A DNA stretch of 47,500 bases from Leishmania martiniquensis (lineage: Eukaryota; Euglenozoa; Kinetoplastea; Trypanosomatida; Trypanosomatidae), in the NCBI RefSeq assembly GCF_017916325.1, contig NC_090148.1, positions 122,501 through 170,000 on the forward strand. The letters run 5' to 3'. Below, piece after piece: positions 37,012-44,737 of the stretch. A model generated the notes under the pieces. That model made no database searches and was not told the origin of the DNA. It saw only the letters and a program-made list of their open reading frames with translations. Made by a program: the position numbers and the translations under genes. The first letter of the stretch is position 1. Every line of letters begins with the position of its first letter.

Positions 37012-37724
37012 CGCTCATGAACGCCATCGCCGAGTGTGGTGGTTCTGCGTCGAGGCCTGTTTGTCCCACAGCACCACGATGCGCAAGCTCTCAGATTACA
37101 CCTTGCGGCGTTTTCACCATTTCAGTTCTAGACTTATGTTTGCTCCCTTCCACCCTCCCCCATTGCTTTTGTGTGTCATGAAAAAGCAATCAAGGCCGTG
37201 GATGCAAGCGTGCACTGTCGCGCACAGAGCAGACTCGGAAGAGAATCCCGTGCTTGACGCCTTTCATACTCCATTCAAATGCCTGAAGAGCGAGCGGGGT
37301 GCAACTGAGCGCTCATCCCCCAAGTGATCGCCAACTCTCTGAGCAACAACAAAAATGGACCATCGCAACACCACTTAACTCCGCCACGTCCCTGCACCGT
37401 TCCCTCTCTCGCTCTCTTGGTTTTGCTGTCATGAAATGGCTTCTTTCGTTCTCTCACACTCGCTATCCATGCCCGTCGCGACCATTGCTTCAGCTAAAAG
37501 AAACCGCACAGCAGAAGGGAGAACAGGTGACAAATATCACCAGGTCTCAAGCCCTCATTCGAACGCCTTGTCCCACGGTGCTGGACGGTGTATCTGCATG
37601 CGTGCGTTAGCAGGCGCGCGTGTGCAGTCGGTGCGAGCTTCTTTTTTTTTTAAATTTTCACAAAGCTCATTTGCTGTAAAATCACTCCGGAGCTGAAGCC
37701 TGTCGACATACTTGACAGGCGTCA
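37012..37724. other. Intergenic region, no gene seen
   Basis: The 0.7-kb spacer holds the 3' UTR of the membrane protein gene and the processing signals of the golgin gene. A T10 run at 37641-37650 leads into the acceptor. Frames are short and unsupported. Confidence 0.65.
37664..37665 (+). promoter_or_regulatory. Predicted spliced-leader acceptor for the golgin-like gene
   Basis: CTTTTTTTTTTAAATTTTCACAAAG has its AG 59 nt upstream of ATG 37725. It follows the strongest pyrimidine run in the spacer. Confidence 0.6.
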
Positions 37725-40013
37725 ATGTGGACGAACTTTCTGGACAAAATCCAACAGCGTATCGGCGATGCTGTGGATCTCCTTGGCGATGAGGAGGTTG
37801 AAGGTGTCGAGGGGGAGGATGAGGCAGGCGCTTTGGTAGTCATCCCTGCCCTTAAGTTGAAGGATTCTGTACTGCCTCAGCAGCGGATGCGAGAGCAGCC
37901 TGCTTCCTCATCCGAAAATCCAGACACTGGTGCTGGTGCGGAGACAGTAGAGGATTACGAGCTGAGCGAGTCGGTCACTCCATCTTACCCTCAACAGCCC
38001 CGCTCGCGTGGATCCACACCGGCGGCACAGGTGCTGCCAGTGCCTCCGACGCCGCTTTCGTCACTACCCACACCCGGCCTGCCAGTGGCAACCCTGCCGC
38101 CTGAGCCCGCAACCGTATCTGGCCCTACAGATGTAATACCCTCTCCCACCGCATCACCCCCGCTGATGCCAACTTCAACAGAATCAGGGCAGCGCAACTC
38201 TTGCACTTCTCCTCGCGACACCGCTCCCTCGGTAGCTGGGTCGTTACTCAGGTCACAAGACGGCGAGGTTCCAATGCCACCCAAGGGGCGCGCTGCACCC
38301 CCTCCAGTTAACACGTTGCCAGTGAAGGCGACGTCGCAAGAGGATACTGAGGCTCATCATTCCACCCTGCCCTGTACAGAACCGACTCCTGCCGTGACTT
38401 CTGTTCCAGCTTCAGTATTTTCGGCTAGTGAGCACCTTCCATCCAGGCCGTTACCCCCGTCTCTCTCTTTCCCTGTTGCAGCTGAACCTTCACCGTCACC
38501 GCCTTTGGAGATGGCGAGGGAGTGTAGTGACGTAGGGCAGCTGTTACGATTTCAGCAGCAGTTGGCAGAGGAGATGGAGAGTGTGACAAAGCTGCAGCGT
38601 CAGAATGCATCCCTGAAAGAGCGCGTCTCTGCGCTTGAAGAGCAGCTGGCCAACAGCACAGCCTCCCTTTCGCGTACTGCCGATAGTGAGCGGCAGGTAT
38701 CGCTGCTGATCGAGAGGCTCGGAAAGGAGAAGGAGAGGCACAAGGCAGTGGCAGAGGAGCGGAGCCAGCTGAAGGAGCGTGTACAGGATCTTGAAGAGGA
38801 GCTAGAGGAGTATCGTGTTCGGGAAGAGGGCTGGATAAGTGGGCAGGAGCAGCAGCAAGAGAACGAGATCGCTGCACGGCAGCGCATCGCCCAGCTTGAG
38901 GATGATGCGCGCTCTTGCAACGCCGCCGTTGACGATCTCAGAACCCAACTTAGGGAAGCAAAGCACCTAAACGTTGTGCTACAGAACCAGGTGGAGGAGC
39001 TCAAAGTGAGTTACTCTGCCCAGCTGGATACTGTCAAGGTGTCGAGCTCCGACACCGTCGATCAGCTTCGCCAAGAGGTGGAGCAACTGCGCAGCTCGTT
39101 GCAGAACCTGTCGACAGAGTACGACACACGGACAACAGAGCTTGAGCTGGAGGTGCGAAACGCAAACATGCGCGCTCATCAAGCAGAAGCCCGTCTGAGT
39201 GAGATGGAGTTTGGGTCTGTCAACACGCTGCGGGATCTCCGCAGTGAACTTGAAGACTCCCAGCGCAGCAGCGCCACCTGGAAAGCGGAGGCGCAGAAAG
39301 CGCGCAACGAGTACACGGAGCTACTCGATCAGTATGCGTCACTGAAGCGCTCTCGGGCGGCAGCGGAGGCCGATTTGCGGGACCGACTCAGCTCCGAGTC
39401 TAACACTGTGGCTGCTTTGCGGAAGGGCATTCGTGAGTGGGAGGACCGATATCTGGCGCTGCAGGAGTCCTTGGGCGCCACGCAGGGAGAGATCAAGGAG
39501 CAGCGAACGACGATCATGCAGCTGGAATCCACCATTCAAAAGCTGAAAGTGGCTAGCGGCGATATGCCGAGCCGGTCTCAGAGTGATGTGCTCATGAGCT
39601 CCGACGCGCCGCCTATGAAAACTTCACTCTCAGAGCCTTTATTATCCAGATCACCTCTGACACAGCAACTGGGAGGGCGGCCAATGCCAGCTCTCCCACT
39701 GAACCCCTTCATGAACATGGAGAGACCAGCCTGGAGCGATTCGACGGACCGCAAAACACGCGAGCGACTTGAGCAAGAGGTCGTGCGGCAGTCCGCCGAG
39801 TTGGAGCGCGTGCGGGCCGTGGCCGCTGACGGCGCGGTCTGGAAAGGAAAGTACAATCGCTTGCAAGAGGAGCACGACTTGCTGCTTCAGCTGTATGGGC
39901 AGCTCGAGGAAGATGTCAGTGCGTTGAGGAAGAACGGCGCTTGCACTTCGTCTCTTGGTGCTGCTGTAGGCTCTTCTGCTTCTGGCTCTGTATCCGCCAC
40001 TGCTGCACCTTAG
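37725..40013 (+). CDS. Coiled-coil golgin, TMF-like
   Basis: A 762-residue protein from ATG 37725. It begins with an amphipathic segment, MWTNFLDKIQQRIGDAVDLL, then an acidic patch. Residues 60-260 are Pro/Ser/Thr-rich and disordered. From about 262 to 610 there is one long coiled coil with regular heptads (for example LKERVSALEEQLANS, LKERVQDLEEELEEY). A short Pro-rich break lies near 615-675. The end, LEQEVVRQSAELERVRAVAA and then YNRLQEEHDLLLQLYGQLEE, recalls the conserved C-terminus of TMF/TMF1 golgins, which bind Rab6 and tether vesicles at the Golgi. The N-terminal W-F---A---D--L pattern also fits TMF. Coiled coils match many proteins by chance, so another golgin or cytoskeletal protein is possible. 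Confidence 0.5.
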   Translation: MWTNFLDKIQQRIGDAVDLLGDEEVEGVEGEDEAGALVVIPALKLKDSVLPQQRMREQPASSSENPDTGAGAETVEDYELSESVTPSYPQQPRSRGSTPAAQVLPVPPTPLSSLPTPGLPVATLPPEPATVSGPTDVIPSPTASPPLMPTSTESGQRNSCTSPRDTAPSVAGSLLRSQDGEVPMPPKGRAAPPPVNTLPVKATSQEDTEAHHSTLPCTEPTPAVTSVPASVFSASEHLPSRPLPPSLSFPVAAEPSPSPPLEMARECSDVGQLLRFQQQLAEEMESVTKLQRQNASLKERVSALEEQLANSTASLSRTADSERQVSLLIERLGKEKERHKAVAEERSQLKERVQDLEEELEEYRVREEGWISGQEQQQENEIAARQRIAQLEDDARSCNAAVDDLRTQLREAKHLNVVLQNQVEELKVSYSAQLDTVKVSSSDTVDQLRQEVEQLRSSLQNLSTEYDTRTTELELEVRNANMRAHQAEARLSEMEFGSVNTLRDLRSELEDSQRSSATWKAEAQKARNEYTELLDQYASLKRSRAAAEADLRDRLSSESNTVAALRKGIREWEDRYLALQESLGATQGEIKEQRTTIMQLESTIQKLKVASGDMPSRSQSDVLMSSDAPPMKTSLSEPLLSRSPLTQQLGGRPMPALPLNPFMNMERPAWSDSTDRKTRERLEQEVVRQSAELERVRAVAADGAVWKGKYNRLQEEHDLLLQLYGQLEEDVSALRKNGACTSSLGAAVGSSASGSVSATAAP

Positions 40014-41388
40014 CGTGTGTTGCAGTGAGGATGTGGCAGAAGAATCGACGGGGGTGAGGGATAGAAAGGGTCTGTACGCAAGAGGGGTAAGATACGATAA
40101 AGAGAGAACGCCGCGTTGCAGGAGGCGCACCTTGAGACGGCCACACAGCTCGAGCTGCTTAAAGTGCACTTGGCGTTTGACGAGAGCGACGGTCTTTTTT
40201 CTTTCGTTACTTTCTTTTCTCCCCGCACTGCCTTCTCAGCTTTGTTCAATTTTCACTCACACACCTCCTTTTTCTTTCCCGCCGAACTCTGCCGGCTTCA
40301 CATTTGTTGCTGCGCCTCACGTATGTATTCGGCTTTTCTACTTGGTCACGCCGCTGCAAGGGCGAGAGAGGTGTGCGTGTCTGTGCCTGTGAGCGCGCTT
40401 ATTTTTCTAGTGTCGCTTCGAAGCATCCAGGCAGGCGTGAGCGACAGTGTGCTCTTTTAACCCGTACATGACTTCTCGGTAAGCCATTGTCGGGCCCTTT
40501 GCTGGGCGTGCTCGCAGCGTTGGCGACAACAATAATCTGACGGCTTTGTGCAACCATGTGTTGAAAGCCTTGAGCGAGCGACTCAGGCGTGTGCTCTGCC
40601 CTCCCGCGCAGCGCACGTGTGATCATCACGGCCATTACGAACCCCCCTCAAAAAAAGAGAGATTGCCGGATGCTGCTGTTGGCGATGCCCTCTGTACTTC
40701 TCATTGCTCGCCCTATCCCTGCTGTGCCTTCTCTTCCACTGCCCTTTTCTGTTCTGTTTTCTTTGTACGGTGTCTCCCTCCCTCCCTCTCCCCCTCGTGC
40801 GCGATCCTAACAAGTAGCGATGGCGGAGAGGAGCGGTGGTTATTCCGTTGCCATTGGTGCTTTCCTCATCCTCGTCTATTCTTCGCCGTCGCTCTTTTTC
40901 TTTCTCTCACGCACACACTCCCAACTCTCTTTTGCTGGCTCCGCTTCCTGAGGACGGCGGTGCTTCCATGTCTTTCTGTCTCCTCGTTCTCCATACGCTA
41001 TACCCCTTGAGGCAGCGGTCTTGCACCCTTGTGCGCAGAAGAGCCTTTTATGCACGAAAACATTAACACACATACACACAGCTGCACGAGCACTGTTACA
41101 CAGCGATACTTCGAGCCGTAGGGGGTGGGGTGGGGGGCCGAGGACAAGAAACTAGACACACAGCTGCGCACGGCGGCCGCCACCACGGGCTTTGCCTTGA
41201 TCTCTTTGCCGGTGACCTTTCCGCACGGCTCCGTCTGCTGTGCTTCCTCACCTTCACTTCCAGAGACACTTCTCTTGTCATTATTCCCTTCATCCTAATC
41301 GCCCCCATCAGCCTCAGTGGAGTCTCTAACGCTCTCCCTCATTCGGCCTCTGACGGGGCCTACCGGGACGCGGTTGGTATTGGGCTGT
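40014..41388. other. Intergenic region, no gene seen
   Basis: This 1.4-kb spacer has long pyrimidine tracts on the plus strand (about 40195-40300, 40720-40800, 40860-40930). It fits a 3' UTR followed by a trans-splicing region. The longest frame (154 codons from 40546) is Cys/Ser/Pro/Leu-rich with no domain. The open frame of the next gene extends to 41317, but only from a GTG. Confidence 0.6.
41262..41263 (+). promoter_or_regulatory. Predicted spliced-leader acceptor for the histidine phosphatase gene
   Basis: TGCTTCCTCACCTTCACTTCCAG ends 126 nt upstream of ATG 41389. It is the clearest pyrimidine-AG site upstream of this gene. Confidence 0.6.
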
Positions 41389-43038
41389 ATGGCAGCAGCT
41401 GTTGTTGCTAGTAGCCTCCTGTTCTTGTCCACCATCCTGTGCGCCAAGCGCAGGTGCTGGCGGTCACGACTCAACCGAGAGTCGCGAGTGGCACCGATGC
41501 CGCCGGCTGCATCCACAACGCACTCAACAACGAAGCTGTATGCTGGAAATCGCAGGGGCGACTCAGGGACGCGCAGTCGTGCTCCGGATGGCACGCGCGA
41601 CTGCGCTGCCGGCGAGGTGATTCTGCTAACTTCCCTACAGTTTGCTAAGTCCACAAAGAACACTCAGAGCACTGCGCGAGAGCAGGAGGAGCAACTCAGC
41701 GATTTGTTCGTGTTGATTCGGCACGGTGAGCGGCAGGACCACGCTGATCGTACGTGGAAAGGCAACGCACTTCTCCCCCTCTACGACCCGCCTCTCTCAA
41801 ACGCTGGCCGGAAGCAGAGCTTTGAGACGGCGCTCAAGTACTTGGCGCTCCGGCAAGAGAGAAAGGTGGAGCAGCGCATCCGCGGCACATTCACGCTCTT
41901 TCTCGTTTCTCCATTTCACCGATGTATCGAGACGGCAGCGGTGATAAACGTAATTGCGTTTAATGGAAGCCTGCCAATGTACGTCGAGCCTCTCTTGTCG
42001 GATTGGCAGCAGGCGAAGGTCTTTCGCACCGCTCCCGTGCTGGGAGGGTCGTACATAACCAGCGGAGGGCCCAGGGTGCCCGGCGCAGAGGCCGATCGAC
42101 TCTTTTTCCGACCACAACTGGAGGCGCTTCGTGCGACACTGATCCCGTTCCTGAAAACACGCGCAGCGCACGAAGCGGAGCTCCTCGCCGAGTACAAGAT
42201 CGGCGCTGGGGTAGCGAGTACATGGGCCACGCAGGCGGAGGAGTGGCTTGACACGCACAGCGCGCTTCCCGTCTGGACGTGCGCCGCGACAACGCGTATC
42301 ATTGAGGCAAAGGTGGCCTCGCAATCCGACGGTGCCGGTGAGGCGCGTGCGACAAGCCGAAGGGCTGCCAGGGCCTCTCAGCAATTTCCTTCGCAAGATA
42401 CCTCGAAGGAGGGGTATCATGGCTGCGGCGTGGTGCATCCCGAGGGAAAGTCCGACCTAGTCTGGCGCTGTGAACAGGTGATGAGCACGCACTTTCTCCG
42501 GTGTGCCGCTGTAGAGTCAGATACCATGGTGCCTTCGGCAATCCAGGATGCTGTCGCCGCGGAGCGAAAGACGCGCTTGCCGAAGTACTTTCAGATATGG
42601 GCAGAGCGTACAGCGGAGGACCGCGAGTCTGCTGGACCGCCAGCGCTGCTGCCGCCCATGCACGTCATGGCGATCACCCATGCCGACGTGGTGTCCACGC
42701 TGCTGGAGGTGTGCTGCCCCAAGTATCACGACAAGGGTGCTGGCTACTCGGTGCCATACTGCAGCGTCACGGCGCTTCAGCGACACAACAACTACTACCG
42801 CATCCCAACTGCAGAGGAGAGGCAGCGACGGGAAGCAACTGCCAGCGCGTTTGCACGCGCCCAAAAGAGCGGAAAGTGTTATGCAAAGAAAAAAGGTAAC
42901 ACGTTACCGTCCAGAAATCAGCTGGCGGCACCGATCCGAGCAAGGCCGCTCCCCCCGCTCCCCGTCGAGTGGAATGTGGAAGCGGTTGGCTCCACCGACC
43001 TGCTGCGCACTCGCATCGTGATTGAATACACCAAGTAG
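41389..43038 (+). CDS. Membrane-anchored histidine phosphatase (phosphoglycerate mutase-like)
   Basis: A 549-residue protein. ATG 41389 is the first ATG after the acceptor; the open frame reaches 41317 only through a GTG codon. Residues 1-18 (MAAAVVASSLLFLSTILC) form an uncleaved signal anchor, followed by a basic stop (AKRRCWRSR). The catalytic signature VLIRHGERQDH contains the phospho-accepting His (residue 112 of this start). SPFHRCIETAAVI carries the next phosphate-binding Arg. The second catalytic His is in VMAITHADVVSTL (residue 431). All four core residues of the histidine phosphatase branch-1 fold can be placed, so it should be active. Large inserts between the motifs resemble the UBASH3/Sts and PGAM5-like groups more than glycolytic mutase. 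The substrate is unknown. Confidence 0.8.
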   Translation: MAAAVVASSLLFLSTILCAKRRCWRSRLNRESRVAPMPPAASTTHSTTKLYAGNRRGDSGTRSRAPDGTRDCAAGEVILLTSLQFAKSTKNTQSTAREQEEQLSDLFVLIRHGERQDHADRTWKGNALLPLYDPPLSNAGRKQSFETALKYLALRQERKVEQRIRGTFTLFLVSPFHRCIETAAVINVIAFNGSLPMYVEPLLSDWQQAKVFRTAPVLGGSYITSGGPRVPGAEADRLFFRPQLEALRATLIPFLKTRAAHEAELLAEYKIGAGVASTWATQAEEWLDTHSALPVWTCAATTRIIEAKVASQSDGAGEARATSRRAARASQQFPSQDTSKEGYHGCGVVHPEGKSDLVWRCEQVMSTHFLRCAAVESDTMVPSAIQDAVAAERKTRLPKYFQIWAERTAEDRESAGPPALLPPMHVMAITHADVVSTLLEVCCPKYHDKGAGYSVPYCSVTALQRHNNYYRIPTAEERQRREATASAFARAQKSGKCYAKKKGNTLPSRNQLAAPIRARPLPPLPVEWNVEAVGSTDLLRTRIVIEYTK

Positions 43039-43683
43039 AGGGAATGGCATGTGCCGAAGGCCGTCAGTGCGCCCGTGCACCGCCGTGTCTGGGGTCGCCC
43101 AGCTACGCAGATGCGCTCCGCCGCGCCAGAGTCGTGGACTGTATGTGTGCGGGGCATCTGCGCCTGCCGTCGCAGTCAGCGGATAGGATCGATCGCCTCT
43201 TCCTCAGTGTTTTGTGTGTCCGATTTTTCTTCTGCTTTTGCGCGTCGCGTGTATGCTGTGCGGCGAGCGATGAAACAGCGACCGCGGTAACACGGGCTGC
43301 CATCAACGTGGTGCGCAGACACCCATGCCGAGTCGAGGGCATGAGAAGTGCCGTACCGCCATTTTCGGAGCACGAGCACGACAGGAAGAGAGACTCGCGC
43401 GTGCGAACGGTCTCTACTCCTTCTGTGCGCGAGCTTTGAAGGATGGCGAAGCGGAAGGGGATTGGCCTTCCGACACTTGTCGCCTCAATGGACGCGTGTG
43501 CGTTCATCTCTCTGAAGCGCCTTGCGGTGCTGTGCCTCAGCGACGAGAAACGACAGGAGGCGACATAGAGAGTCGCAAGGATGACCAAAGAAACGAGGAA
43601 AAGCTGCGGCGACATATTCGTCTCCTATCACACCTATTCCTCATGTGATGCGCCTTTGCATCATGCATCTCTTCATGCATGTA

Positions 43684-43697
43684 ATATATATATATAT
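43684..43697. repeat. (AT)7 dinucleotide repeat
   Basis: Fourteen bases of perfect alternating A and T lie in the 3' UTR region of the histidine phosphatase gene. Confidence 0.9.
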
Positions 43698-44682
43698 GCT
43701 CCTCTGTTGTCCCGTCACACCCCGGGTATGCCCTGAACCTCCTCTCAATCTCTTCCTCTTTTCCCCTCCTCCTCCTTTGATATACCCTTGCATGTTGCAC
43801 TCTGCTCTGCGCATGTCACGCCAGTTCTTTTTCTCAGGTTCGCTTCGAGGTATTTTTTTTCTTGAGCCTCTCAAGCGCCTGACGCGAAACGAAAAGCAGC
43901 AGCCCCAATTCCTTCAAAAGAGTGCCCCAAGCGGGAACAACAGCCGTAACGACACGGGGCAGACCACACACACACGATCATACGTGCTCGTAAGCGTATA
44001 CGCGGAGGTGCTGAGGTGACGCACAAAGTGCACCACTACAAGAGGAATAGTCTCCTCATCCCCTTCTCCACTATTGTCCCCCGACTCTGAAGGCGGAGCG
44101 CTTTGTCATTACGAATTCGGGCGGCATCTGTCCCTCTCCCCCTTTTTGGGTGATTTCCCCCTCTCTCCCTCGTTGCCGACTGACTTTTCGGTCTTTTTTC
44201 GTATTCTGTGCACTCTCCGCAACCAACAACGCCACTCCTCCACGGGAAACGCACTGGCATACTCTCGCATGCACGCAAAGCACATACGATAAACTCTGGC
44301 AAGGAAAAAGAGTATCGAAGCAAGAGAGTGCAGAGGGGCACCGCTGCTGCTGGCGAAACGGACTGCTACCGTGTGTTTTCCGCTCCCCTTTTCTCGCCCG
44401 CTCCCCCTTGACTTTTTCTTCGTTTCTCTGGCGCTGGAGTCCCCTCTGCCATCGTCCTGTCCCTCCTCTTTTTCCCTCTCCCCCTTTGTTCTGTGCGTTG
44501 CCTTCTCTGAGGAGTGGAGAAGAATACAGTAAGGGAAGGCGGCAGCTGCTCTGCCCTCTTCCCTCTCTCCGACTCCACTTATATCTGTCGCGGTCGCGTG
44601 AGCTTCTCTATCCAGCAGCTCGCAGGCGCCGTAACTCACCCGTTGCGCTCATTGGCTGGTTGCATTGTTTCTCTCTCTTTTC

Positions 44683-44684
44683 AG
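44683..44684 (+). promoter_or_regulatory. Spliced-leader acceptor for the ASCC3-like helicase
   Basis: TTGTTTCTCTCTCTTTTCAG ends 53 nt upstream of ATG 44738. Open sequence in the same frame continues 5' of this site, and the acceptor marks where the mRNA begins. Confidence 0.7.
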
Positions 44685-44737
44685 TCCGAACTCTTTGGGG
44701 CTGCCTCGCTTGGCTTGAACGCTGCGTGGGGTGGGCG

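Larger units (their letters stand above)
43039..44737. other. Intergenic region with (AT)7 repeat, no gene seen
   Basis: The 1.7-kb spacer is pyrimidine-rich on the plus strand over 43720-43870 and 44130-44690. An (AT)7 repeat lies at 43684-43697. Open frames up to 217 codons (from 44514) start in UTR-like sequence; that frame overlaps the helicase start in another frame and is its shadow. Confidence 0.6.

Noticed and set aside
40546..41010. 154-codon plus-strand frame between golgin and phosphatase genes
   Set aside because: It is Cys/Ser/Leu/Pro-rich from pyrimidine tracts, with no domain. It is best explained as UTR.
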